64,000 bases of DNA. It comes from Bacilliculturomica massiliensis. Its GTDB lineage: Bacteria; Bacillota; Clostridia; Peptostreptococcales; Anaerovoracaceae. Positions 49,195 through 58,194 of this stretch are shown here, in pieces. Numbering within the stretch: position 1 is the first letter of the stretch; every line of letters starts with the position of its first letter. Position numbers and translations under genes: made by a program. The stretch lies in contig NZ_LR027603.1 of assembly GCF_900605495.1 (NCBI RefSeq), positions 1,365,997 through 1,429,996 on the forward strand, in the 5' to 3' direction. The notes beneath the pieces were generated by a model that was not told where the DNA came from, made no database searches, and worked only from the letters and a program-made list of their open reading frames with translations.

Positions 49195-51012
49195 CTATTT
49201 ATTTTTACATAGGCCGTACTTGGCCAGCTTGCGCACGATAGTGGACTGATTGACTCCCAGGACCTCCGCCGCCCGGGTGGTGCTCCCGTACTTTCCATAG
49301 ACCTCCGCAAGCACCTGCTTTTCCACCCGATCCAGGACCTCCTGCAGCTTCATGCCGTCCTCATAGATCATCTCTCCGTGGCGCGCCTTTTCCCGTGAGG
49401 CCAGATAGGGCGGCAGGTCGTTGGGATAGATGGTGTCGTCATGGCTCACGACTACCAGCCGTTCAATGATGTTTTCCAGCTCCCGCACATTGCCCGGCCA
49501 CTCGTAGTTGATGAGCCGTTTCATGGTCATGGAGGATACCTGTTTGTTTCGGCCGTGCTTTTTGTTGAAGGCATCCAGAAATGTCATCACAAGCTCCGGG
49601 ATATCCTCTTTCCGTTCCCGCAGAGGCGGGATCAGGATCGGAATGACGTTCAGTCTGTAATAGAGATCCTCCCGGAAAAGGTTCTTCTTCACCATCTCCT
49701 CCAGATCCTTGTTGGTTGCGGAAATGATACGGATATCCACTTTCACCGGTCTCAGGCCGCCGATCCTCATGAAGCTTCTGTCCTGGATCGCCTGCAGCAG
49801 CTTGACCTGCAGGTTCATGGGCATTTCTCCGATCTCATTGAGAAATACGGTGCCTCCGTCGGCAATCTCCAGAAGTCCCCGCTTTCCGTTCTTCTGGGCC
49901 CCGGTAAACGCCCCCTCCTCATATCCGAACAGCTCTGATTCCAGTATTTTTTCCGGAATAGCGCCGCAGTTGATCTTTACAAAGGGGTTCTTCCTCCTGT
50001 GGCTGATATTGTGGATCATCCCCGCCGCCAGATCCTTGCCCACCCCCGATTCTCCAAGAATGAGCACATTGCTGTCCACCGGCCCCACTTTTTTGATAAC
50101 GTCCAGTACCTCCTGCATCTCTCTGTTGTGGGTGTTGATCTTTTTTTCCTCTATCTGCTCTGTACGCAGCTGCCGCAGCTCTGCGAAGTACAGATCCGCC
50201 AGCTTTTCATTACTGCGCAGGCGCTCGTACAGCTCCAGAAGTTCTCCCGAATTCACAAAATCCTCGATCTGATCGATGAGAAGCTCCGCGTCCCTTGTGA
50301 TGGATATGATGCGGTAAAGATTCCCCTTTTCATCGAACACCGGCACGCCCGTGACCACCGCCTGATTGTTGTCTTTCACATTCTGCAGGATGGTCACCGT
50401 CTTCTTCTGCTTCAGCACCGCATTGACAACGGAGGGGAAATAGATCCTGCGGTCCTCGATCTCCCGGATATTCTTGCCCTCCACCTCGGAGGGCTCCCTG
50501 CCGGTGATACGCTTAGTGGCTGCGTTGGCCATAAGGACCACTCCCTCGGCGTCGATCTCGTAGATGGAATCGTAACAATGGTTGAAGATCATCTCGTATT
50601 CCAGACATTTCTTCTCAAATTTCTGGTACAGCCGGGCGCTCCACCGGCAGAAATTGATCAGTCCCGAGGCCGTGATGACGCCCCGCAGCCTTCCCTGCTC
50701 ACAGACATACATAAAGCGGAAAATGCCCTCCGTCTCATCGATGGTGATGACGTCGGACGTATCCAGTATCTTTACGTTTTTCTTTATGAGCCGGGTCACA
50801 GGCTCCTCCATGCCGCCCTCCCGATAGATCCATTCAAACAATCTGGCGGAGGTCACTACCCCCATAAAACGGCCCTCCCTGTCGGTGACGGGGATCTCCC
50901 GCAGCTCCCTGCAGGAAAAAGCGGATACCGCGTCATATACCGTGTCTTCCGGATGCAGTACCGCCATAGGCTTTTCCATTATCATCTTTACCGCAGTTTT
51001 CTCTCTTTTCAT
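49195..51012 (-). CDS. Sigma-54 activator with CBS pair, PAS, AAA+ and Fis HTH
   Basis: 605 residues from the ATG at 51012 (GGGAG upstream). N-terminal CBS pair (~8-125; PEDTVYDAVSAF, REIPVTDREGRFMGVV, a second copy with LRGVITASGLI), a PAS domain (~145-260), then the AAA+ domain with Walker A GESGVGK and an intact GAFTGAQ loop, and a Fis-like HTH ending SQSTIVRKLAKYGLC-type. CBS modules usually bind adenine nucleotides, so energy state may gate activation. It probably activates the -24/-12 promoter at 49041-49056 that drives the grd-type genes. Confidence 0.92.
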   Translation of the reverse strand: MKREKTAVKMIMEKPMAVLHPEDTVYDAVSAFSCRELREIPVTDREGRFMGVVTSARLFEWIYREGGMEEPVTRLIKKNVKILDTSDVITIDETEGIFRFMYVCEQGRLRGVITASGLINFCRWSARLYQKFEKKCLEYEMIFNHCYDSIYEIDAEGVVLMANAATKRITGREPSEVEGKNIREIEDRRIYFPSVVNAVLKQKKTVTILQNVKDNNQAVVTGVPVFDEKGNLYRIISITRDAELLIDQIEDFVNSGELLELYERLRSNEKLADLYFAELRQLRTEQIEEKKINTHNREMQEVLDVIKKVGPVDSNVLILGESGVGKDLAAGMIHNISHRRKNPFVKINCGAIPEKILESELFGYEEGAFTGAQKNGKRGLLEIADGGTVFLNEIGEMPMNLQVKLLQAIQDRSFMRIGGLRPVKVDIRIISATNKDLEEMVKKNLFREDLYYRLNVIPILIPPLRERKEDIPELVMTFLDAFNKKHGRNKQVSSMTMKRLINYEWPGNVRELENIIERLVVVSHDDTIYPNDLPPYLASREKARHGEMIYEDGMKLQEVLDRVEKQVLAEVYGKYGSTTRAAEVLGVNQSTIVRKLAKYGLCKNK

Positions 51013-51240
51013 GTCCGCTCCCAAGTATGCCAGTTCAACGAAAAAGATAATGCCATTCATATTTCAATACAATTTATTTTTCAATACTATATCACCGCCG
51101 CCTTTTATTTGTCAATCTTTTAACATGCAATTTTACATAGTCAATGCCGAACTGCATAGACCGCTCCCTGCGGCACACGGGAAAGATCCTTAATTTATAA
51201 CGGTATTTCAAGTATGATCGGAAGCTGACAGAACAAAAAT

Positions 51241-51276
51241 GAAAAACAGACTGCGGATCGCCGCAGTCTGTTTTTC
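51241..51276. terminator. Bidirectional terminator in the 51.1-51.6 kb interval
   Basis: GAAAAACAGACTGCGG (51241-51256) pairs perfectly with 51261-51276 around ATCG, with A- and T-runs on both sides. It lies between the divergent activator promoter region and the MurE-like gene's 3' end. Confidence 0.9.
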
Positions 51277-51626
51277 ATGAGACTGTAAGTAAGAATTGAG
51301 ATATTAGCTTGCTCGGCGATGCAAATTTCCCCTGTCTTGCCGCGGCGTCCGTATGGGACTCCGTTTTTTCGCCGTCTTCGCTACGCAACTATTTCGGTCG
51401 CGCAGCATTTCGTTCCACAATACGGAATTGCAAATTCCATATCGTTGAATAAATTATATTGACAAGCAGTCAAAAAGTCAATACTTTTACAGAAATTTTT
51501 ACTAAACAAAATTCGACTCCCCTGCAGGAGCACGTTCGCCGGAGGATCGCCGCGGCGGACCACCGGGCCGGCGCGCCGTTCGCTATGTCTTGGGTCAGAT
51601 CGGCGCCCGGTTTCGGATCGTAAATT
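51277..51626. other. Gene-poor interval after the MurE-like gene with short repeats
   Basis: About 350 bases. On the minus strand the frame near 51381-51440 reads MEFAIPYCGTKCCATEIVA and stops; no ribosome site precedes it. The interval contains the palindrome GGAATT-GCA-AATTCC (51424-51438) and an inverted pair TATTGAC/GTCAATA (51457-51463 and 51477-51483). It may be a dispersed intergenic repeat or a decayed gene; no gene is supported. Confidence 0.35.
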
Positions 51627-53120
51627 CTACAGTAAATATTTCTCCACGAGATCCACGTCGGAGGGGCAGTCCACATACGCTGTTCCCCGTTTCTGTCTGG
51701 TCTCTCTTCCCTTTCCCGTGAGCAGGATCACCGTGTTTTCCGGCGCCTGGGCGATCGCCGCACGGATGGCCTCTTCCCTGTCGTCGATGAGCTCGCACGG
51801 ACAGCCCTGCGCCTTCACATAACCTGCGATCTGACGTGAGATCTCCCCCACGGGCTCCTCCCCCGCGTCCTCCTCTGTCAGAAATACCTTTTTTGCATAG
51901 CGGCCGGCGATCTCCCCCAGCTCCTGTCTCCGGTCAAAGGCTTTCCCCCCGGGGCAGCCGAAGACGGCATAGATCCCGCACTGGGGATATTCCCGCATAG
52001 TAGAATCAAAGAGCGTGTCAAAGCTCATGCGATTGTGGGCGTAGTCCACGATCACAGTCACTTTCCGCCGGGTATTTTCGAAAACTTCCATGCGACCGCT
52101 GACTCTGGCGTTCAGCAGTCCTTCCCGCATATCTTCCGCTGGGATCCCCAGCGCAGAACAGATGGCGATCGCCCCCAGCGCGTTGTCCACGTTAAAGAGT
52201 CCCGGTATGGTCAGACGGAATTCCTGCTCAAACTCCGGCGTCCTCACCGTAAAGCATGTACATCCGTCTTTTTTCACGATGTGATGGCCGTAGATTTCCG
52301 CTTCTTCCCGCTTTCCAAAGGTGATGATCCTCCCGCAGCTTTCCGCCGAGAGCAGGATCTCCTCCAGATGGTTGGAATCCAAATTCACACAGGCTGTCGC
52401 GCACTGGGAAAACAGCATGAGTTTCGACTCGAAGTAATCGTCAAAATCAGGATGCTCAACAGCGCTGATATGATCCTCGCCGATATTTAAAAAACATCCC
52501 ACATCGAACAACACATCCTTGACTCTGTGATATTTCAGAGCCTGGCTGGAAACCTCCATGACGGCATAGCCGATGCCGCTCTCCACCGCGTTGGCGAAAT
52601 GACGCTGAAGCATCATGGCTTCCGGCGTGGTAAGGTGAGATTCAAAATTCAAGACGCCGTCGTAGGTGTCGATGCTGGATATGACCGCAGAGAGGGGTCT
52701 GCCCATCCGCTGCAGGTAATGATCCAGCACAGCTCTCACCATATATGCGGTGGTGGATTTCCCCTTCGTTCCGGTGATCCCCACCAGATTCAGATTCTTC
52801 CAGGGCTCATGGTAAAACATGTTGGCCAGGATCGCCATAGCCAGACGGATATCCTTCACGATGACAGCGGACGCAGCCGTCTCGTACCTCTGTTCACTGA
52901 CATAGCAGAAAGCCCCCGCCTCCGCCGCCTCCCACAGGTATTTCTCAGAGAAATGGGCGCCTTTGCACACGAAAAGCGTATTTTCCCTGATATCTTTTGA
53001 ATCATAGGAAAGCCAGCAGACTTCCCGTTTCAGATCCGCCGGGCCGATCTGGTAATCCAGAAGCAGCATCTCCTCACGCAGCCTGTCCAGATACTCTCCC
53101 AACGTATAATTCTTCTCCAT
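51627..53120 (-). CDS. MurE-like Mur ligase
   Basis: 497 residues. The three-domain Mur ligase plan is visible: an N-terminal UDP-binding domain, the ATP loop GTKGKST (117-123), SSQALKYHRV with the family Lys/His region, and a C-terminal domain with VIVDYAHNRMSFDTL. It adds the third amino acid to UDP-MurNAc-L-Ala-D-Glu. The usual DNPR specificity motif is replaced by a TEEDAGEEPV stretch, so the amino acid added (diaminopimelate, lysine, ornithine or other) cannot be read. The ATP-grasp gene upstream on the same strand suggests a paired wall-modifying step. A ribosome site GGAGG-like lies before the ATG. Confidence 0.88.
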   Translation of the reverse strand: MEKNYTLGEYLDRLREEMLLLDYQIGPADLKREVCWLSYDSKDIRENTLFVCKGAHFSEKYLWEAAEAGAFCYVSEQRYETAASAVIVKDIRLAMAILANMFYHEPWKNLNLVGITGTKGKSTTAYMVRAVLDHYLQRMGRPLSAVISSIDTYDGVLNFESHLTTPEAMMLQRHFANAVESGIGYAVMEVSSQALKYHRVKDVLFDVGCFLNIGEDHISAVEHPDFDDYFESKLMLFSQCATACVNLDSNHLEEILLSAESCGRIITFGKREEAEIYGHHIVKKDGCTCFTVRTPEFEQEFRLTIPGLFNVDNALGAIAICSALGIPAEDMREGLLNARVSGRMEVFENTRRKVTVIVDYAHNRMSFDTLFDSTMREYPQCGIYAVFGCPGGKAFDRRQELGEIAGRYAKKVFLTEEDAGEEPVGEISRQIAGYVKAQGCPCELIDDREEAIRAAIAQAPENTVILLTGKGRETRQKRGTAYVDCPSDVDLVEKYLL

Positions 53121-53141
53121 GGACGCACCCGCCTCCCGTTT

Positions 53142-54350
53142 CTACTTCCCCAGATATTTCCTGAATTTCACGTAGTGTCCCAATTGATTCTTCTGCAGCT
53201 TCAGCCAGCGGGAAAACCCGCCGTCCGCCTTGTAAAACAGCGGATTGACCGCCTTGCCGGCTCTGGAGAGCTCCCGCATCTTCGCCCGATATTTTTCCGG
53301 ACGAACGTACCGGAACGCCACTCCTCTGGGCACCACCTGCCACAGAGACTCCTCTTTTACGATGCGAAAATCGATAGGATGATCGTAGATCCAGTCCTCC
53401 ACCACGTACTGCGCAATGTTGGCGCCAGCCGCCGTCACATAAAAATTGCTCCTTCCCTGCCGGGTGTTGATCTCAAATACCTTGTACTTTCCGTCCCTCT
53501 CATCGTACTTAATATCAAAATTGGAAAATCCCACGTAGTTCATATCCTCCAGGAGCTTTTTGAACCTCATGCACAGGTCTTCGTCGTACTCCGTCACGAT
53601 CACCGCGTGGTTGCCGATGCCGTGAGGCGTGTGTTCTTCCAGCAGCACGTGTCCCAGACACATGAGCTTTACGCGGCCCTCCTTATCGGAGTAGCTGGTC
53701 AGTACCCGCATATAGGTGTCGTCCCCGGGAATAAAATTCTGAATGATCACCGAATCCCGGTACCCCGACCCGTAAATATCTTCGAGGATACGGTCCACTT
53801 CCGCTCTGGTGTCCGCCTTGTACACCTTTTTCTGCGTCGCGTACGGATGTCTCCAGTATTCGATCCCATTGGAGGGTTTGACAATGAAAGGGCCGTCAAA
53901 AGGCAGTTCAAATTCCCTGGGATCTTCCGGATGATGCACAAAGGTATCCGGATAATCCACCCCCGCTTTTTCGCACATTGCGTAGAATTTTTCTTTGTGG
54001 ATCAGATCATTCATCATATCCGCGCCGATGTACGGCGCTGTCACATTCTCCGCAAAACGTTCTCTGTTTTCGCTGATGAGCTGAACGTAGCTGTCCCCGC
54101 AGCCCAGAAGCAGCACCTTTTCCCCGTGATGCGCCGCCGCGAAATCCTCCACCAGCTTCAAAAAAGTCTCCTGCTCGTCCGCCTTTTCGTTGGCCTGGTA
54201 GTTCAGGATCGCACTCTGCCAGCAGGGACCGGTAGGGTACTTCCCATAGGCGAAACTCTTGATTCCATACGCTTCGTGAAACGCCCTGGCCACGCTGTAT
54301 ACATTAATATCCCCCGCAAAGAGCAGCGGAATAAATCTGATCTCTTCCAT
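53142..54350 (-). CDS. ATP-grasp carboxylate-amine ligase, D-aspartate-ligase-like
   Basis: 402 residues from the ATG at 54350 (GAGGCG upstream). The ATP-grasp fold is seen as PFIVKPSNGIEYWR (phosphate loop), the Mg-binding pair in FSNFDIKYDERDGKYKVFEINTRQGRS, and the terminal Arg-rich helix. The order of residues is like peptidoglycan D-aspartate ligases (Asl_fm) that attach an amino acid to the stem peptide through an acyl phosphate. It lies 21 bases upstream of the MurE-like gene, so the two are probably co-expressed. The acceptor and donor substrates are not proven. Confidence 0.8.
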   Translation of the reverse strand: MEEIRFIPLLFAGDINVYSVARAFHEAYGIKSFAYGKYPTGPCWQSAILNYQANEKADEQETFLKLVEDFAAAHHGEKVLLLGCGDSYVQLISENRERFAENVTAPYIGADMMNDLIHKEKFYAMCEKAGVDYPDTFVHHPEDPREFELPFDGPFIVKPSNGIEYWRHPYATQKKVYKADTRAEVDRILEDIYGSGYRDSVIIQNFIPGDDTYMRVLTSYSDKEGRVKLMCLGHVLLEEHTPHGIGNHAVIVTEYDEDLCMRFKKLLEDMNYVGFSNFDIKYDERDGKYKVFEINTRQGRSNFYVTAAGANIAQYVVEDWIYDHPIDFRIVKEESLWQVVPRGVAFRYVRPEKYRAKMRELSRAGKAVNPLFYKADGGFSRWLKLQKNQLGHYVKFRKYLGK

Positions 54351-54461
54351 CTTATTCGCCTCTTCTTCCATTTTTACACTGAAACAAGGTTTATTATACC
54401 CTTTTTACACCATCCTATCAAGTGAAGGATTCACGCGCCCGGACTGCCGCAGAAAAAACAG

Positions 54462-54510
54462 AAAAAGGCGAAGCCTGCCGCTCGCCTGACGAGCGGTGTC
54501 CCGCCTTTTC
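54462..54510 (-). terminator. Terminator of the two-half P-loop gene
   Basis: AAAAGGCG (54463-54470) pairs with CGCCTTTT (54502-54509); inside, CCGCTCG (54478-54484) pairs with CGAGCGG (54490-54496). On the minus strand a T-run follows. It is 80 bases after the stop codon at 54590. Confidence 0.8.
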
Positions 54511-54589
54511 ATTTCCGTTTCCTGTCTGCCTCAAAAAAATACGTTATTTATGCCGGTGCATTCGCTCTCATCCGCTGCGATGATCCGCG

Positions 54590-55690
54590 TCATGCTCTGC
54601 GAATTGCCGCCGCTATCTCTTTTCTCAGATTCTCGATCTTCGCAAAATCCATGTTGGGGATATAATTTTCCTCCAGATGATCGTGTTCGGCTTTCGCTTC
54701 CTTCAGGCAGTCGATGCCTTTCTTAAACAGCTCTTCCATCTTCATATAGCTGTCTTCCGCGATATGGCGCTGCTTGTCGATCCTGCCGCTGTCCACCAGG
54801 CGGCTGAGATCCACGGGAACGATCTCTCCCGTCAGCTTGCTTTCATCCACAATGTGGAAGCGATTGTGGGTCAGAAACGCCACGCCCAGCTCCGGCACCA
54901 GCAGATGCTCGATCTTTTCTTCCGGCTTCAGCGGACAGTAATACGCCTCGACATCAAATCCTCTGTAGAGGGCGCTCTCCGCAAACAGAGACAGGATCTT
55001 GGTCCCGCTCACACCCACCGGAGCCTTGATCAGATAGATCTTCTTGTATCCCTGAACCAACGTCTCCAGAAAATGTACAAATCCTGCCGGCGTAATGCCG
55101 CTGCCAAAATATTTTTTCATCTTCCCGATCTCTGCGGACAATTCCTTGTGCGTCAGTTCCTGATTGATGATATTGGCCGCCAGTTTATACATTTCTTCTT
55201 TTTTCAGACCCATCTCGTAGATGGCGGTCAGATTGTCGTACATCTTTCCCGCCGCTCCGAAATAGTTGTAGGATCTGGCGAATATGGTTTTCAGTTCGGC
55301 GTTTTTGCCGACGATGGCGTCTCTGTTCCTGCGGATGCCCGCCTCGTCCCAGTACTCTCCCAGATGAACGATGGTGTCCACCGCGCCCGGGTTGATCGGA
55401 TCCACCACATGAGGACTGGTTGCGTCCACCAGCGCGATCTTCTTATCCCGAAGCACGATCCCATCCAGCGAATTGCTGTCTGAAGAACAATGCATAAAAT
55501 CTACGTCGTGGCCTTCCGCCAGCATTTCCTCCCCGATCTTTCTGATAAAGGTGGATTTCCCCACGCCGGGTCCTCCTTTAAGACAGTATATTTTTTCTGC
55601 CTCCTGCTGGCTCAATATGTACTGATAATACGAAAAAAATCCTCCCGGCGTATTGTCTCCCGGGAACATGTGTCTTGCGATTCCAGACAT
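54590..55690 (-). CDS. Two-half P-loop ATPase (PRK06851-like)
   Basis: 366 residues from the ATG at 55690 (GGGGAGAAG upstream). The first half has a canonical Walker A GGPGVGKST (~39-47) and an IALVDATSPHVVDP strand. The second half repeats the fold with a degenerate loop APVGVSGTK. This duplicated arrangement matches a conserved Firmicute family of unknown function, sometimes linked to sporulation. The N-terminus, MSGIARHMFPGDNTPGGFFS, is characteristic. No other gene is coupled to it. The cellular role is unknown. Confidence 0.8.
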   Translation of the reverse strand: MSGIARHMFPGDNTPGGFFSYYQYILSQQEAEKIYCLKGGPGVGKSTFIRKIGEEMLAEGHDVDFMHCSSDSNSLDGIVLRDKKIALVDATSPHVVDPINPGAVDTIVHLGEYWDEAGIRRNRDAIVGKNAELKTIFARSYNYFGAAGKMYDNLTAIYEMGLKKEEMYKLAANIINQELTHKELSAEIGKMKKYFGSGITPAGFVHFLETLVQGYKKIYLIKAPVGVSGTKILSLFAESALYRGFDVEAYYCPLKPEEKIEHLLVPELGVAFLTHNRFHIVDESKLTGEIVPVDLSRLVDSGRIDKQRHIAEDSYMKMEELFKKGIDCLKEAKAEHDHLEENYIPNMDFAKIENLRKEIAAAIRRA

Positions 55691-55789
55691 TGACTTCTCC
55701 CCTTTCCTGTTCACACTACTTTTCCAGTGTATGCGGAAAGGGGAGCTCCGGTGCACGTCTTCTTTTTTCTGCCCCGGAAAATACCGGTA

Positions 55790-56986
55790 TTAAGACTTTA
55801 CCGCCTCTCTGAACTCCTTCTTAATGGCGTCCAGCAGGTCCGGCTGCAGGATGACGTCGCAGGCGCTGTGCGCCAGCGTACAGGCTCCGGTCAGCAGCAG
55901 GGCTTTTCCCTGGGCGCAGACAGTGCGGTCTGCAAACTCCCTGGTATGCACCACCAGAGAAGGATCGCCGAAGCCGATCCACGCGTGCACGCAGGGCGCC
56001 TGGTAGCTCACGTTGCCCAGATCCAGAGAACCGTGGCCGTCGGAGGCCTTCTGGACGATGTCCCCCAGGGCGGTCTGATTGGCGATCACCACCCGATTCA
56101 ATGTCTGATTGGTCAGCAGATCGTCATAGGACAGTTCAAAATTCGAGATCTCCAGCCGGGCGCCCGTCATCATCGCAGCTCCTTTGGCGATCTCTCTCAC
56201 CCGCTGCTCAGCCGCCGCTACGATGGATTTTTTCCTGGCACGGATGTAAAACCTGGCCTCCGCAAAATCGGGCACGATGTTGGGCGCCGCCCCTCCGCTG
56301 GATATGATGCCGTGATAGAGCACGCCGGGCGTATGCTGCCGCATGGCGTTGATGCCGTTAAACAGATGGATCACGCTGTCCAGCGCGTTGATGCCCTTCT
56401 CCGGCGCTGCGGCTGCGTGGGCCGCCTTGCCGAAATACTGAAACTGCAGAGCCGTCATGGCGTAGGACTCTCCGCTCTCCTCCGACAGGGACGCGGGATG
56501 GGCCATGAGAATGATATCCGCCTCCCGGAATACACCGCGCTCCGCCATCGGCACTTTCGCCCCGCTGGTCTCCTCCGCCGGAGTCCCGTAGACCACGATC
56601 TTTCCTCCGATCTCCGGCAGGACCGCTCTCAGCCCCGCCGCGCCCAAAAGCGCTATGGTGCAGATGAGATTGTGGCCGCAGCCGTGGCCGATCTCCGGCA
56701 GAGCGTCGTACTCCGCGCAGAAGCCGATGACCGGCCCTTTTTTTCCGCTGTCGTATACCGCCCGAAATGCGGTGGACAGATCGCAGAAATTCCGCTCCAC
56801 CTCAAATCCGTAGCCCTCAAACGCCTCGCACAGCCGCGCGCAGGCCTTTACTTCCCCGTAGCCTGTTTCAGGGTTTTCATATAAATACCGCGTTATTTCA
56901 AACACATCGTCCAGTTCGGACTTTATTTTATCTCTGATCTCCTCTTTGATCCGGTCTCCCGAATGATGCCCTGCAAAATGCTTCAT
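55790..56986 (-). CDS. M20-family amidohydrolase (AbgB/IAA-amidohydrolase-like)
   Basis: 398 residues from the ATG at 56986 (GCAGGAGG upstream). The di-zinc M20D motif is seen as FCAEYDALPEIGHGCGHN, and PAEETSGAKVPMAERG contains the catalytic Glu. A dimerisation domain with FQYFGKAAHAAAAPEKGINAL is present. Such enzymes cleave N-acyl amino acids or aminobenzoyl-glutamate-like amides, supplying amino acids. The exact substrate is unknown. Possible operon with the genes at 57058-60771, though a 71-base gap separates it from the DUF975 gene. Confidence 0.88.
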   Translation of the reverse strand: MKHFAGHHSGDRIKEEIRDKIKSELDDVFEITRYLYENPETGYGEVKACARLCEAFEGYGFEVERNFCDLSTAFRAVYDSGKKGPVIGFCAEYDALPEIGHGCGHNLICTIALLGAAGLRAVLPEIGGKIVVYGTPAEETSGAKVPMAERGVFREADIILMAHPASLSEESGESYAMTALQFQYFGKAAHAAAAPEKGINALDSVIHLFNGINAMRQHTPGVLYHGIISSGGAAPNIVPDFAEARFYIRARKKSIVAAAEQRVREIAKGAAMMTGARLEISNFELSYDDLLTNQTLNRVVIANQTALGDIVQKASDGHGSLDLGNVSYQAPCVHAWIGFGDPSLVVHTREFADRTVCAQGKALLLTGACTLAHSACDVILQPDLLDAIKKEFREAVKS

Positions 56987-57057
56987 CTTTTCCTCCTGCA
57001 GATTGCTCTGATCTCTCAGATTTCTCATTTAGTATGAGGCGCGTTCAGCTTTTCTGT

Positions 57058-58155
57058 TTAATGTCCGCCGCGGTCCGCGCCCTCGTCCTCCCCTGTGCCT
57101 CCGGCCGCTTCCTGAAGGTCGTCCGTCTCCCGCGCTTCCTGCGTATGGTCCAGCTGCCCCACGTCAGCCGGCGGCTCTTCCTGAAGGTCCCCCGGCTGCG
57201 ATCCGCCTTCCGGCAGATCCTGCTGCGGCTGCCGGTCCCATCCCTGAGCCGCCTGCGGCATATCCTGACCCTGCATTGCCCCCGGGACCTGAGGATCATT
57301 CAGCCGGTCCCATCCGCCCGGTTCTCCGGCAGGCGGAGTCGTCGTGCTGTAAAGCGGTTCTTTTCCCATGCCGTTTTGACTTCCGCTCACACGGCAGATA
57401 GTCAGATTGCCGTTGATCAGATCATACAGGTTGGATACGGAAGCGGAGATATACGGTTCGAGGAACACATATCCCACGCCGGTCAGCGTTACGCCCAGGA
57501 CGAACTCCGGCATCTGCTGGAGATGGAACATCAGTTCCTGCTGCGTCAGGCCGATCAGCGCCGAATCCGGCAGATAGGCCACGGCAAAGATGCCGCCGAA
57601 GATCGCCGGAGGCAGGGCGCACAGAATGCCCCAGCCGATGAAGGAAAATTCCAGCCAGAACATCTTCGCCTTATTTCCGTCCATCAGGTACTTGCTCTCG
57701 CTGATGCACTGCATGATCCCTTTGCTGGGATCGTCCGCCAAAATATAAAACGCGAGCCGGTACCGGTAGATCGCCACAAGGCCCGGTACGACCAGCAGCA
57801 GCGTCCAGAGAAACGTAAACAGCCCCACCATAAACTGCAGGCCGATGGCTTTGAACAGATATTCAAAGCCATAGAATACTTCCACCGGCCCCGTGGGCTT
57901 CTTCCGCACAATGTTCAAAAACGCCATGGTGAGTCCCAGCGTAAGCGGAGCGCCCACCAGCAGCATATAGAGATTCAGCACCGCGCTCAGAGCTCCCGAC
58001 GGGAACAGCGCGGTCAGCAGCAGTTCCGGCACCCGCAGCACCAACTGGACCAGCAGCACGGTCAGGATCGCCGTCTTCCAGCAGCCGGAAAGCGATTGGC
58101 GCGACAGCTTTCTTATGTCGGCGCTGGGTTCCGTCACAATCATTTTGTTCATCAT
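57058..58155 (-). CDS. DUF975-family membrane protein with a long acidic tail
   Basis: 365 residues. About six membrane helices in the first 250 residues with the DUF975 pattern of ILTVLLVQLVLRVPELLL, GFEYLFKAIGLQ and YRYRLAFYILADDPSKG, followed by a ~110-residue Gly/Pro/Gln/Glu-rich, probably unstructured cytoplasmic tail (PPAGEPGGWDRL, GDLQEEPPADVG). Function unknown; DUF975 proteins are common membrane proteins of Firmicutes. AGAGGGG precedes the start. It follows the GGDEF-EAL gene on the same strand after a 39-base gap. Confidence 0.8.
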   Translation of the reverse strand: MMNKMIVTEPSADIRKLSRQSLSGCWKTAILTVLLVQLVLRVPELLLTALFPSGALSAVLNLYMLLVGAPLTLGLTMAFLNIVRKKPTGPVEVFYGFEYLFKAIGLQFMVGLFTFLWTLLLVVPGLVAIYRYRLAFYILADDPSKGIMQCISESKYLMDGNKAKMFWLEFSFIGWGILCALPPAIFGGIFAVAYLPDSALIGLTQQELMFHLQQMPEFVLGVTLTGVGYVFLEPYISASVSNLYDLINGNLTICRVSGSQNGMGKEPLYSTTTPPAGEPGGWDRLNDPQVPGAMQGQDMPQAAQGWDRQPQQDLPEGGSQPGDLQEEPPADVGQLDHTQEARETDDLQEAAGGTGEDEGADRGGH

Positions 58156-58194
58156 CGATCTACCCCTCTTTTCTCAGTGAGTCGGCTGGTCATT

